DNA of 64,000 nucleotides from contig CBDDKS010000006.1 in the NCBI GenBank assembly GCA_965230335.1, forward strand, positions 1,240,001 to 1,304,000. The letters run 5' to 3'. The stretch's first letter is position 1, and the number at the start of each line of letters is the position of its first letter. This document shows, piece after piece, positions 17,818-26,256 of this stretch. The notes beneath the pieces are model-generated. The model searched no databases. It was not told the origin of the DNA and worked only from the letters and a program-made list of their open reading frames with translations. The position numbers and the translations under genes were made by a program. The DNA comes from CBDDKS01 sp965230335. Lineage in GTDB: Bacteria > Pseudomonadota > Gammaproteobacteria > Enterobacterales > Kangiellaceae.

Positions 17818-18909
17818 TCAAGCATTCAAGGTTTTACATTCAGGAGAATCAACTGTTCCTAACGTTTGTAATGCACAAGCTTTAAATGCAACATCAATAT
17901 TCTCTTCTTCTTTTAAGTGCAGCTTATGATAAGAAGCCTTACTGATTTCTGCTCTTAAATCAGCGCCATGACAATCCACATCTACCAGACATCGTTGATT
18001 ATTTAAAAACGTAATCTTGGAAACTTTTCCCTTAATTCTATTCATAATGCTGGTTTGTTCTTCTATTGAACGATGAATACTCACTGATTTTGCCATAAGT
18101 ATACACTTTAAATTCTGATGGGGATTCCTTGGTAAAATATCAGCATATAACGTCTGTCCATTCCAATTGAGAAGTGTCATACCATATTCTTCCTGCACTT
18201 CAATAACATGACATGACAACATCGAAAAAAAATTATCTTCATCTTCCTGAAGCGATAATGACTGAATGTTAGAGACTGACATCACCTGCACTGTCTGATG
18301 TTTAAAGGTCAACAATCTATCTGCAAGAAAAGCATGTTCCTGAATATCATGAGACACATAAAGTGCAGGAATAGATTGTAATTGAATATGATGTTGCAAA
18401 TTTTCAAGCACTCGTTTTCTTAACTTTTTATCCATTGCTGAAACAGGTTCATCCAATAATAGCAAATCAGCTTGCTGATACAATGCTCTTACAATAGCAA
18501 CGCGTTGTTTTTCTCCACCAGAAAGTTGTGTAGGGAATTTTTTCAACAAGGGTTGTAAATAAAAGTCTTCAATGAGTTGTTTCCAGTAAGATGCCTTATT
18601 CTTCTTTAATAAAGAAAGATTTTTTTCTACAGTCAACTTGGGGAATAAACGTTGTTCCTGAAAAACATAACCAATATTTCTTTTATTAGGTGGTATGAAA
18701 TTGTTTTCATCCTGCCAGGTTATCTTATTAAAAACAACTTGTGCATTTTCTACTTTTTCCAAGCCTGAAATCAATCGTAATAAGCTTGTCTTTCCACAAC
18801 CAGAAGTGCCCCACACACCCGTTATACCTTGTGCATCAAAACTTGTTTGTAGTGTTAACTGAAAAGGTTGTGATATGTGTGCATCAATAGATAGCATCAT
18901 ACTTTCCAT
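17818..18909 (-). CDS. modC: Molybdate ABC transporter ATP-binding protein
   Basis: 363 residues: Walker A GTSGCGKTSLLRL, Q-loop region YVFQEQRLFP, signature LSGGEKQRVAIVRAL, Walker B LLLLDEPVSA and switch histidine YVSHD. The last ~70 residues form a MOP/TOBE-like regulatory domain typical of ModC. It powers molybdate uptake with ModAB. It is the last gene of the nine-gene Moco operon and overlaps modB by 13 bp. It is convergent with the YgiM-like gene, 13 bp away. Confidence 0.96.
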   Translation of the reverse strand: MESMMLSIDAHISQPFQLTLQTSFDAQGITGVWGTSGCGKTSLLRLISGLEKVENAQVVFNKITWQDENNFIPPNKRNIGYVFQEQRLFPKLTVEKNLSLLKKNKASYWKQLIEDFYLQPLLKKFPTQLSGGEKQRVAIVRALYQQADLLLLDEPVSAMDKKLRKRVLENLQHHIQLQSIPALYVSHDIQEHAFLADRLLTFKHQTVQVMSVSNIQSLSLQEDEDNFFSMLSCHVIEVQEEYGMTLLNWNGQTLYADILPRNPHQNLKCILMAKSVSIHRSIEEQTSIMNRIKGKVSKITFLNNQRCLVDVDCHGADLRAEISKASYHKLHLKEEENIDVAFKACALQTLGTVDSPECKTLNA

Positions 18910-19577
18910 AATTGATCACGTGTAAAATATTTCAATGAAAAAATAAGTAACGTAGCAAAACACAACAAAATTAAAGCCAATTGATGAGCTTGTGTGTAAT
19001 TTAATGACTCAACATGTTCAAATAAAGCAATGGAGGCTAACTGTGTTTCTCCTGGAATATTACCGCCAATCATAAGCACAATACCAAACTCACCCAAAGT
19101 GTGTGCAAAAGTTAATAAAACTGCTGAAAAAAGTGCTGTTTTATTAGATGGTAAGATAAGAAAAAAAAACCTTTGATAAAAAGAAGCACCCATCATCATC
19201 GCCGATTCATCTAAAGAGTGATGCCATTGTTCGAATGCATTTTGTAATGGCTGCACCATAAAAGGTAAGGAATAAATAACGGAAGCAATAAGAAGACCGG
19301 AAAATGAAAAAACCAGTTGAATATCCAGATGTGTCTGAATCCAATGTCCCAATAACTGATTCGGTGAAAACAATACCAATAAATAAAAGCCGATAACCGT
19401 TGGCGGTAAAATCAATGGTAAAGTCACCAATGTGCTACATAATACTTTAAACACATTTTGGTGACGAGATAACCACCAGGCTAATGGCACACCTAGAACT
19501 AATAAAATGAGTGTTGTTAATCCTGCTAACTTAAACGTTAACATCAAAGCCTGAATATCTGATGCCAATAAATTCAT
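18897..19577 (-). CDS. modB: Molybdate ABC transporter permease
   Basis: 226 residues with five to six membrane helices and the EAA-like loop containing GASFYQRFFFLILPSN, followed by AHTLGEFGIVLMIGGNIPGET, a ModB hallmark. It forms the membrane channel for molybdate. Its start overlaps the modA stop by one base (TAATG) and its end overlaps modC, so the three are translationally coupled. Confidence 0.97.
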   Translation of the reverse strand: MNLLASDIQALMLTFKLAGLTTLILLVLGVPLAWWLSRHQNVFKVLCSTLVTLPLILPPTVIGFYLLVLFSPNQLLGHWIQTHLDIQLVFSFSGLLIASVIYSLPFMVQPLQNAFEQWHHSLDESAMMMGASFYQRFFFLILPSNKTALFSAVLLTFAHTLGEFGIVLMIGGNIPGETQLASIALFEHVESLNYTQAHQLALILLCFATLLIFSLKYFTRDQLWKV

Positions 19578-20344
19578 TATTTTTTCTGAACGACTTGATA
19601 GCCTGATGCTTGAATCAGTTGTGCAACTTCATGACTTTGATTGAACCAATTAAAAAATACTTTTGCTGTCTCTTTATTTTTATGGTTAAGAACAACGACT
19701 TCTTGCTCTATCAGAAGAGTCTTATCTTTATATAATGACCAATAACGACCTTTCATAGATTGTTTATTTTCTGCCAAAATCAACAGGCTTTTGGGTAAAA
19801 AAGCAAGATCAACATGCCCCAAATTCACTAATTGAAAGGCTTGCGCTATATTATTAGCCAGCCTCATGGAAGGTTGACAGGTTAACTTAAGTGTTTGAAT
19901 ATAATTCTGTGCAACCTGCCCATAAGGTGATATTTTAGGGTTACCAATCATCAATGAATGTTGACATATATTTGATAATGCTTCGGAACGTGTTTTCTCA
20001 TTTTTTGACCATAATACCAACTCACCCAAAGCATAAATATTTCGATACTGAGCATCTGCTTTTTGTTGTTCTGCCAAAACCTGAGCCGACTGATTGTCAG
20101 CTGTAAACAATATATCAAAGGGTGCGCCATTGATAATCTGTGTGACTAATGTCCCTGTTGCTCCAGAAATAATGTGTATATCCGTGTGTTTGTTTTTCTT
20201 TTTATAGAGATTGACAATACTGGTTAATGTTGGCTTAAAGTTTGATGCAACCGCTATATTGAACTCCTTAGCTTGAATAGAAGACTGTAAAAAAAACAAT
20301 ACTATAATCAAAAAAAATAAATAACCTTTATTTCGTTTGTTCAT
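19577..20344 (-). CDS. modA: Periplasmic molybdate-binding protein
   Basis: 255 residues with a signal peptide (about 1-25, cleavage near SIQA-KEF). The oxyanion-binding fold shows VASNFKPTLTSI, SGATGTLVTQI and NGAPFDILFTADN, as in ModA. It captures molybdate (and probably tungstate) for ModBC. The start overlaps the moaE stop by 4 bp (ATGA type), showing that transport and cofactor genes form a single operon. Confidence 0.95.
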   Translation of the reverse strand: MNKRNKGYLFFLIIVLFFLQSSIQAKEFNIAVASNFKPTLTSIVNLYKKKNKHTDIHIISGATGTLVTQIINGAPFDILFTADNQSAQVLAEQQKADAQYRNIYALGELVLWSKNEKTRSEALSNICQHSLMIGNPKISPYGQVAQNYIQTLKLTCQPSMRLANNIAQAFQLVNLGHVDLAFLPKSLLILAENKQSMKGRYWSLYKDKTLLIEQEVVVLNHKNKETAKVFFNWFNQSHEVAQLIQASGYQVVQKK

Positions 20345-20799
20345 ATACGGCTATTTTCCCACTTAACAACTTCTTGTTGATCTTTATCATGTGCTTCTAC
20401 CCAATAAGCTTCTTTTTCTGTATATTCTTTTTTCCAAAATGGTGCTTTTGTTTTCAAGAAATCCATAATATATTCTGCAGCATGAAAAGCCTCTTTTCTA
20501 TGTACGGAAGCAACACCAACAAAAACAATAGGATCTTTTAATTGTAATTCCCCATAACGATGAATGACACGCACATTACCCACAGACCATTTTCGTTTTG
20601 CATCATCAATAATATGTTGAATAACCGACTCTGTCATTTTAGGATAATGCTCTATCAACATTTTTGAAACTTGTCTGCCATCATTCATATCTCTGACCAA
20701 ACCTACAAAAGTCACCACTGCACCATAATCGGAACTACCCTCTGTGAGTGCGTTGATTTCATGATTAATATCAAATGCAGTTTCTTGAATAAGAACCAT
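20341..20799 (-). CDS. moaE: Molybdopterin synthase catalytic subunit
   Basis: 152 residues. With MoaD thiocarboxylate it converts cyclic pyranopterin monophosphate to molybdopterin. Conserved blocks: VTFVGLVRD, IHRYGELQLKDPIVFVGVAS, HRKEAFHAAEYIMDFLKT and the active-site lysine region APFWKKE. It directly abuts moaD upstream and overlaps modA downstream. Confidence 0.97.
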   Translation of the reverse strand: MVLIQETAFDINHEINALTEGSSDYGAVVTFVGLVRDMNDGRQVSKMLIEHYPKMTESVIQHIIDDAKRKWSVGNVRVIHRYGELQLKDPIVFVGVASVHRKEAFHAAEYIMDFLKTKAPFWKKEYTEKEAYWVEAHDKDQQEVVKWENSRI

Positions 20800-21054
20800 T
20801 TAACCCCCTGTTACCGGTGGAAAAAAAGCCACCTCATCATTCGCATTTAATACATCCGTTGCTTTCGCTATTTTTTGATTCACAGCAATTTGAATGTCTT
20901 CATTTAAATGCTTATGCCAATGCTCATTTTTATTTTTCAATAACGCGGTCAATTCACTGACGGTTAATTCAGGCTGAATGGGTAGGATCAACTTTTCACA
21001 CTGCAAAGCTTCTCTTAATTGAGCAAAAAATAATAATGTAATGTTCTGATTCAT
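20800..21054 (-). CDS. moaD: Molybdopterin synthase sulfur-carrier subunit
   Basis: 84-residue ubiquitin-fold protein ending in the essential Gly-Gly (FFPPVTGG), which is adenylylated and thiocarboxylated before sulfur transfer to the pterin. NDEVAFFPPVTGG is the classic MoaD C-terminus. It overlaps moaC by one base and abuts moaE. Confidence 0.96.
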   Translation of the reverse strand: MNQNITLLFFAQLREALQCEKLILPIQPELTVSELTALLKNKNEHWHKHLNEDIQIAVNQKIAKATDVLNANDEVAFFPPVTGG

Positions 21055-21542
21055 CAGTCTGCCTTTGATTGTCTTTGCCAGTATCCTGATTTGCCACCAC
21101 GTTTTTCAATCAGCTGTATATCACGAATCGTCATCGCAGCGTCAACGGCTTTACACATATCAAATAACGTGAGAGCCGCGATAGAAACCCCGGTTAAGGC
21201 TTCCATTTCAACACCGGTTTTACCACTTAATTTACAATAACAGGAAATTTTAACGCCCGGTGTTTCTTCATTAACTTCGAACTCTATTGTAATTTTGCTC
21301 AGGGCCAGTGGATGACATAATGGAATCAGATCGGCACATTTCTTTGCTGCCTGTATTCCAGCAATTCTTGCTACAGCAAATACATCACCTTTTTTATGAT
21401 CACCTGACTGAATTAATGCCAGAGTGTCGTGTTTCATATCGACAAAACCCTGTGCAATGGCTTCTCTTACTGTCACTGATTTATCAGTCACATCCACCAT
21501 ATTGGCTTCGCCCTGTGAGTTAATATGTGTCAGTTTCATCAT
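21054..21542 (-). CDS. moaC: Cyclic pyranopterin monophosphate synthase accessory protein
   Basis: Works after MoaA to form cyclic pyranopterin monophosphate. Blocks MVDVTDK, LIPLCHPLALSKI and GVEMEALTGVSIAALTLFDMCKA contain the conserved active-site residues. I placed the start at the ATG at 21542, just after the moaB stop; AGG lies 4 nt before it, and the adjacent ATG at 21539 is equally possible. This gives about 162 residues, the family length; a longer reading from 21557 would overlap moaB. Confidence 0.96.
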   Translation of the reverse strand: MMKLTHINSQGEANMVDVTDKSVTVREAIAQGFVDMKHDTLALIQSGDHKKGDVFAVARIAGIQAAKKCADLIPLCHPLALSKITIEFEVNEETPGVKISCYCKLSGKTGVEMEALTGVSIAALTLFDMCKAVDAAMTIRDIQLIEKRGGKSGYWQRQSKAD

Positions 21543-21543
21543 G

Positions 21544-22071
21544 TTACCTATCATCACTTTTCTTTAAATGAGGTACAAAGTTACAAGGCTTATTACGAGA
21601 ATCCAGTTGTTGTTGCAAAATCGACATCCAGGCAGTTTTGCAGGCATTGGTTGAACCTGGTAAACAAAAAATAACTGTTTTATTGGCCATACCTGCCAGA
21701 GCCCGAGACTGCACGGTTGCCGATCCTATTTCTGAAAAAGAAACCTGTCGAAATAACTCTCCAAAACCGTCAATCACTTTATCAAACAAAGGCATGACGG
21801 CTTCCGGTGTCGAATCTCTATCGGTAAACCCGGTACCACCAGTAATTAAAACAACCTGAACGTTATGATCAGCGATCCATTGAGAAACAATGGATCGAAT
21901 ATGATAGATATCATCTTTTACAATCACTTTTTCAATACAATGATGGCCTGAATCCTGCGCAGAGGTCACCAAATAATGTCCAGAAGTATCCGTTTCTTCA
22001 TTCCGGGTATCTGAAACAGTCAAGACAGCAATATTTAAAGATTCAAAGTCGTTCGATGTAGATTTTGTCAT
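21544..22071 (-). CDS. moaB: MoaB/MogA-type molybdopterin adenylyltransferase-like protein
   Basis: 175 residues of the MoCF-binding fold, with IAVLTVSDTR at the start, the GGTGFTDRDSTPEA motif and LPGSTNACKTAW. MogA adenylylates molybdopterin before molybdenum insertion; MoaB homologues are similar in fold and are active in some organisms. Length and N-terminal extension fit MoaB better than MogA. It lies inside the Moco operon, before moaC. Confidence 0.92.
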   Translation of the reverse strand: MTKSTSNDFESLNIAVLTVSDTRNEETDTSGHYLVTSAQDSGHHCIEKVIVKDDIYHIRSIVSQWIADHNVQVVLITGGTGFTDRDSTPEAVMPLFDKVIDGFGELFRQVSFSEIGSATVQSRALAGMANKTVIFCLPGSTNACKTAWMSILQQQLDSRNKPCNFVPHLKKSDDR

Positions 22072-22108
22072 AAGGTATTACCTGTTAAAAATAATCAATT
22101 CGTTCTAG

Positions 22109-22130
22109 GGGCTGTTTAAATAAACAGCCC
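22109..22130 (-). terminator. Hairpin directly after mobA
   Basis: GGGCTGTTTA and TAAACAGCCC form a 10-bp stem with a 2-nt loop, starting at the mobA stop codon. There is no T run on the minus strand, so it may attenuate or stabilise the operon mRNA rather than terminate it. Confidence 0.45.
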
Positions 22131-22750
22131 TAAGCTTTTGTATTTAGAAATACCTGCCATTCTTCCGGTGTATTTGTGTTCAGCAAAGACTCGGGAGAAT
22201 CACATTCTAATGTTTTTATTCGACAACACGATAAAAAATAGTGTATCGATAAATGAGCACCGCCTTGCATCACACAGTGTTGCAAAGTCTCTTTTACAGT
22301 AGAACTCACTATTAATAATAAAGGGAAATATTGATATGAAAAATGTACTGCATCTATCTCAGAAATTTCTGCTACCAATGGTTGAAAAACTTTCTGATCC
22401 AAACATGGCATATCAACAGGAATAATTAAATAATGTGTTTTGGTATTTTTTCTAATCGTATCTTCCATAACAACATCGCTCATGGCTGTATCTTTCATAA
22501 CGGTATCCTTCATAACAACACTATAAATACCGCCCAGTGGACCTTTATTTGTGTAGATATCATCCACATCACTATGAGCCCCTCCACTAACAATAACGGA
22601 TTCACATCCGGCTTCCAATAAACGACGACGGGAAAAGTTCAGCATGGTTTCTTCTTTATCTCTTTTTAATAACGCTTTATCTTTTCCCATACGTTGAGAG
22701 CGACCACCCGCTAACACGATACCTTTTAAGACCATATCTTTGAATACCAT
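22130..22750 (-). CDS. mobA: Molybdenum cofactor guanylyltransferase, with internal pentapeptide repeat insert
   Basis: 206 residues. It transfers GMP to molybdopterin to make the bis-MGD form. The nucleotide loop LAGGRSQRMGKDKALL, GPLGGIYS and PVDMPCLD are present. Between GPLGG and the DMP motif is an unusual insert of about five imperfect pentapeptides (VMKDT, VMKDT, AMSDV, VMEDT, IRKNT), coded by a 15-bp tandem repeat. The N-terminus (MVFKD MVLKG IVLAG) shows similar 15-nt periodicity. The insert lies in a loop, so the enzyme may still work. Start could be 22750 or 22735. Confidence 0.9.
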   Translation of the reverse strand: MVFKDMVLKGIVLAGGRSQRMGKDKALLKRDKEETMLNFSRRRLLEAGCESVIVSGGAHSDVDDIYTNKGPLGGIYSVVMKDTVMKDTAMSDVVMEDTIRKNTKTHYLIIPVDMPCLDQKVFQPLVAEISEIDAVHFSYQYFPLLLIVSSTVKETLQHCVMQGGAHLSIHYFLSCCRIKTLECDSPESLLNTNTPEEWQVFLNTKA

Positions 22751-22813
22751 CTCTTATAACACCAGATCTTATAACACCAAAGCCCTTCATTTAAAGACAC
22801 TGCTAGCATCGTC

Positions 22814-23785
22814 TTATCCTCCCAACATGGCCAGATGTCTGGTAACACCCGTATGTCCTTTTTGTAAAAAGTGTGATTCTTTTTTGTCATTTAAATACAC
22901 GGCTAATTGTTGTTTTAGATCAGAAAAAGTATCTTCGTGACATAAATGTCTCAAAGACAACCCTTGCTCACCAAATAAACATAAATGTAACTTGCCCTGT
23001 GCAGTCACTCGTAAACGATTACAATGTTTACAAAAATCTTTACTATAAGGCATGATTAAACCGATACGCCCAGCATATTCTGAATGTGAAAACTCCTGGG
23101 CAGGCCCTGCTGTTTTACTGCGTAATTCCCGAACCCAACCAGCTTCCAGTAATTTTTGTTTTATCGGCTCTCCTGAAACATGATTGTCTTCAAAAAACCT
23201 TGCATTATTACCTGTTTGCATTAACTCTATAAAACGAATGATATACGATTTATTTTTTATCCAATCCAAATACTGTTGAAACTCATGTTGATTAAACTGC
23301 TTTAATAGCACAGCATTAATTTTTATCTGCTCAAAACCACAGGCTTCAGCAATATCCAGACCTTTTAAAATACTCTCCAAACGATTATGTCGGGTAATGC
23401 ATTGGAACATCTTTGGATCCAGACTATCAATACTGACATTCAACCGATCAAGCCCCGCATCTTTCCACTTTTGTGCTTCTTTTGCCAAACGATAACCGTT
23501 GGTTGTTAATGCAACCTGCTTAATACCCGGCGTATTTTTACAAATTGAAATAATCTCTGCCAAATCTTTACGAAGACTCGGTTCGCCACCGGTTAATCTG
23601 ATTTTTTGTGTCCCTGATTCCGCAAAAGCACGAACTAAAATGGCAATTTCATCCAATGATAAATAGGGTGAGGTACGGCAGGCATCATTACCATCAGGAA
23701 GACAGTAATTACATTGAAAATTACAAATATCAATAATAGAGAGACGCAAATAATGGAATTTACGCCCATAAGTATCTTGTAACAC
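22814..23785 (-). CDS. moaA: GTP 3',8-cyclase (radical SAM)
   Basis: First Moco enzyme. It cyclises GTP with two [4Fe-4S] clusters. The radical SAM CxxxCxxC is in DICNFQCNYCLPDG, and GGEPSLRKDL follows. The C-terminal cluster ligands are in FCKHCNRLRVT and LHLCLFG, and the chain ends in Gly-Gly, as needed for activity. I prefer the GTG at 23785 (MLQDTYGRKFHYLRL), with AAAGG about 6 nt upstream, over the TTG at 23800. It is the first gene of the operon moaA-mobA-moaBCDE-modABC and has a structured leader. Confidence 0.96.
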   Translation of the reverse strand: MLQDTYGRKFHYLRLSIIDICNFQCNYCLPDGNDACRTSPYLSLDEIAILVRAFAESGTQKIRLTGGEPSLRKDLAEIISICKNTPGIKQVALTTNGYRLAKEAQKWKDAGLDRLNVSIDSLDPKMFQCITRHNRLESILKGLDIAEACGFEQIKINAVLLKQFNQHEFQQYLDWIKNKSYIIRFIELMQTGNNARFFEDNHVSGEPIKQKLLEAGWVRELRSKTAGPAQEFSHSEYAGRIGLIMPYSKDFCKHCNRLRVTAQGKLHLCLFGEQGLSLRHLCHEDTFSDLKQQLAVYLNDKKESHFLQKGHTGVTRHLAMLGG

Positions 23786-23800
23786 GCAACACCTTTCCAA

Positions 23801-23930
23801 GCACGGGAGGCCTAACCATTTCTGATTAAACCCGGCAGTTGAACCAAACCTATCAATATTGATGCTCTTTAAGTATTCATATCATGTTCAAATAAGAGCA
23901 TGTTCAGACAAGAACACAGGTTCAACTACG
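23801..23930 (-). promoter_or_regulatory. Structured leader upstream of moaA; Moco-riboswitch-like candidate
   Basis: AGTTGAACC (23837-23845) is perfectly complementary to GGTTCAACT (23919-23927). Nested inside are TGCTCTT (23863-23869) and AAGAGCA (23894-23900). A competing short hairpin TGTTC/GAACA lies at 23901-23916. Transcribed on the minus strand this gives a long-range stem with an internal stem in the moaA 5' region, where Moco riboswitches occur in other gammaproteobacteria. I could not align it to that consensus, so the identity is a guess. Confidence 0.3.
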
Positions 23931-24428
23931 GCTCACTATTCATACCTTGATAACCTATCTGTTTGACCAGATATTTCCGGCACTTTGGCTTAGAACAAGA
24001 GAGCTTCGGAGTTTTTATGAGAAGAGACTATACTACTAATTGTTATATTTTGGAATCATCGATTAATGATTTCTGATCATCTATCCTTTTATTCTTGATC
24101 TACATCAATACAGATTAAAATCAACAACATATAACCTTCTAAATAATAAATCAGCATTTCGAAATACCATGTTGAACAACGAGTACTATCCACAAACCAA
24201 ACATCAATAACAGAATCCGAGCTTACTTACATAAAACCACATTATTCCGCTTCTCATTGGATTAAGACAGCACAAAAGACGAATTAATTCACGGAAATAA
24301 TATAATAACTAAACTTTTCATGCAATAAGTTTATTATTCTATTTTAATAAATGAGGTTTTTGTCTCATTAAACCTATATATATTATATATTGAGTTATTT
24401 ATACCCCTTTATGAAACTTTTCCGCCAA
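23931..24428. other. Intergenic region between moaA and rpoH
   Basis: About 500 bp of AT-rich sequence between divergent genes, without a credible reading frame. It must contain the moaA promoter on the minus strand and part of the rpoH control region on the plus strand. I could not assign hexamers with confidence. Confidence 0.5.
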
Positions 24429-24455
24429 CTAGCACTCTTAGTAACAGAGTGCTAA
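24429..24455 (+). promoter_or_regulatory. CIRCE element (HrcA operator) upstream of rpoH
   Basis: CTAGCACTC, nine bases, GAGTGCTAA. The CIRCE consensus is TTAGCACTC-N9-GAGTGCTAA, so 17 of 18 arm positions match, with exact spacing. HrcA binds CIRCE and is normally found before groESL or hrcA-grpE-dnaK. It lies 85 bp before the rpoH ATG, which suggests HrcA control of sigma-32 synthesis. The motif is seen; regulation is inferred. Confidence 0.88.
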
Positions 24456-24539
24456 AATAGCTTCAGGTTAGTGCCAGATTTGGGCTAACTCAACTTATTT
24501 AATTGGCCAACTTAATCGTTGGAAAGAGAGGAAACAACC

Positions 24540-25403
24540 ATGACTAACGCGTCATCTGCTAAAACAATGGCTCTAGTTGCCCCCCAGGGGAACATAGACA
24601 GTTATTTGCAGGCCGTTAACAATATCCCTGTATTAACTGCGCAAGAAGAGCGCGAACTTGCCATTCGATTCCATGAAGAAGAGGATCTTGATGCTGCACG
24701 GCAATTGGTTTTATCACACTTACGCTTTGTGGTGCATATTGCACGTGGATATAACGGATATGGCTTACAGCAAGCTGATTTAATTCAAGAAGGCAGTGTC
24801 GGTCTGATGAAGGCAGTTAAGCGTTTTAACCCCGATGTTGGTGTTCGACTGGTGTCTTTTGCTGTACATTGGATTAAAGCGGAAATTCACGAATTTGTAT
24901 TACGTAATTGGCGTATTGTTAAAGTGGCTACCACAAAAGCCCAGCGCAAATTATTTTTTAATCTAAGAAGCAACAAAAGACGCCTGGGTTGGTTTACCAA
25001 CGATGAGATTAATGCCGTCGCTAAAGATTTGGGTGTCAGTACAGATGAAGTACGTCGCATGGAAGGCCGCCTTAGTGCAAAAGATGCGACTTTCGATGCG
25101 CCTGTTGATGACGATGACAGCTCACAGTTTTCACCTTCTCAGTATCTTGAAAACCCAGAGCAGGATCCAGCTCAATTGATCGAACAGGATAACTGGCAAA
25201 CTCATCATCATCATCAGTTAGTAGATGCTTTGGAAACACTGGATGACCGCAGCCGTGATATTTTACAAGCCCGCTGGTTAGATGAAAATAAAACCAAGTT
25301 ACAGGATTTGGCAGATAAATATCAGGTGTCAGCAGAGCGTATTCGACAACTGGAGAAAATTGCTATCAAAAAACTGAAGGAAAAAATGCTGGTTTCTGCA
25401 TAA
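24540..25403 (+). CDS. rpoH: RNA polymerase heat-shock sigma factor sigma-32
   Basis: 287 residues with region 2 (LVLSHLRFVVHIARGYNGYGLQQADLIQEGSVGLMKAV, where VVHIARGYNGYG is typical), the RpoH box QRKLFFNLRSNKRRLGWF between regions 2 and 3, and region 4 ending SAERIRQLEKIAIKKLKEKM. It directs transcription of chaperone and protease genes. The ATG at 24540 follows GAGAGG; the upstream TTG at 24519 would swallow that site. A CIRCE element lies upstream and a strong hairpin follows. The ftsYEX cluster usual before rpoH is absent. Confidence 0.97.
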   Translation: MTNASSAKTMALVAPQGNIDSYLQAVNNIPVLTAQEERELAIRFHEEEDLDAARQLVLSHLRFVVHIARGYNGYGLQQADLIQEGSVGLMKAVKRFNPDVGVRLVSFAVHWIKAEIHEFVLRNWRIVKVATTKAQRKLFFNLRSNKRRLGWFTNDEINAVAKDLGVSTDEVRRMEGRLSAKDATFDAPVDDDDSSQFSPSQYLENPEQDPAQLIEQDNWQTHHHHQLVDALETLDDRSRDILQARWLDENKTKLQDLADKYQVSAERIRQLEKIAIKKLKEKMLVSA

Positions 25404-25421
25404 TCCAATGTTTACGTAAAC

Positions 25422-25460
25422 AATAAGCCCCAACGACTGTAATAAGTGGTTGGGGTTATT
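25422..25460 (+). terminator. Terminator-like hairpin after rpoH
   Basis: AATAA-G-CCCCAAC pairs with GTTGGGG-TTATT around a 14-nt loop, giving a long stem 19 nt after the rpoH stop. The T tract is short. It probably ends the rpoH transcript or reduces read-through into comF. Confidence 0.65.
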
Positions 25461-25484
25461 CACAAGGACGAACTAAATTCAATC

Positions 25485-26234
25485 ATGGATACTCTCCACC
25501 CTTCTTTTTTACATCATCTATTCCATTTTATTTGCAGTCGACAATGTGCACTATGTTCACTAGAAATACCTTTTCGACTAGACAAGTTTTCTCTTTATAA
25601 TAACAACCCATTATGTGACTTATGTACGCAACACTTACCCAGACTGCATGATAGCTGTCAGGTATGTTGTGCGAAAATACCTCAACATCAACCGATTTGT
25701 GGCGAATGTCTTCAACACCCTCCTTTTTTTGACAAAAGTGTGATTCCTTTTGAATATCAATATCCGCTGGATCATTGGATTAATGCTTTTAAGTTTCACA
25801 ATAAAATAGCATGGGCTCAGTGGTTTGCCGAACAGATTATTGAAAAGGCACAAACATCCTATGAGGGTAAAAATATGCCTAATACAATCATTCCTGTTCC
25901 CTTACACAAAAAAAGGCATCGACAACGTGGTTATAATCAAGCATTACTTATCGCAAAAAAAATATCGACGTTACTTAACCTTTCTTTAGAAACCAAACTC
26001 ATTGATAAAACCCGTGCAACAAAAGAACAATCTTCATTGACGGCTGATGCAAGACAATATAACATCAAAAAGGCTTTCTCTTTAAGAAAACAACCACCTC
26101 AACGAGTCATTCTTCTTGATGATGTGGTAACAACAACCAGTACTGTTTCAGAAATTGCACGTTTACTAAAACAACAAGGCTGTAAAGAAGTTCATGTGTG
26201 GGCCATAGCAAGGGCCAGTTTATCGAACTCATAA
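25485..26234 (+). CDS. comF: ComF family phosphoribosyltransferase-like protein
   Basis: 249 residues from the ATG at 25485. The N-terminal half has zinc-finger cysteine pairs (RQCALC, CDLC, CQVC, CGEC). The C-terminal half has a PRTase fold with IPVPLHKKRHRQRGYNQA and the PRPP loop VILLDDVVTTTSTVSE. ComF/GntX proteins are linked to competence and DNA uptake. An upstream GTG at 25446 lies inside the rpoH terminator and was not used. A pilin-related cluster begins 22 bp downstream, which fits a DNA-uptake or pilus link. Confidence 0.9.
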   Translation: MDTLHPSFLHHLFHFICSRQCALCSLEIPFRLDKFSLYNNNPLCDLCTQHLPRLHDSCQVCCAKIPQHQPICGECLQHPPFFDKSVIPFEYQYPLDHWINAFKFHNKIAWAQWFAEQIIEKAQTSYEGKNMPNTIIPVPLHKKRHRQRGYNQALLIAKKISTLLNLSLETKLIDKTRATKEQSSLTADARQYNIKKAFSLRKQPPQRVILLDDVVTTTSTVSEIARLLKQQGCKEVHVWAIARASLSNS

Positions 26235-26256
26235 ACACGCAAAGAGTATTTTTTAT

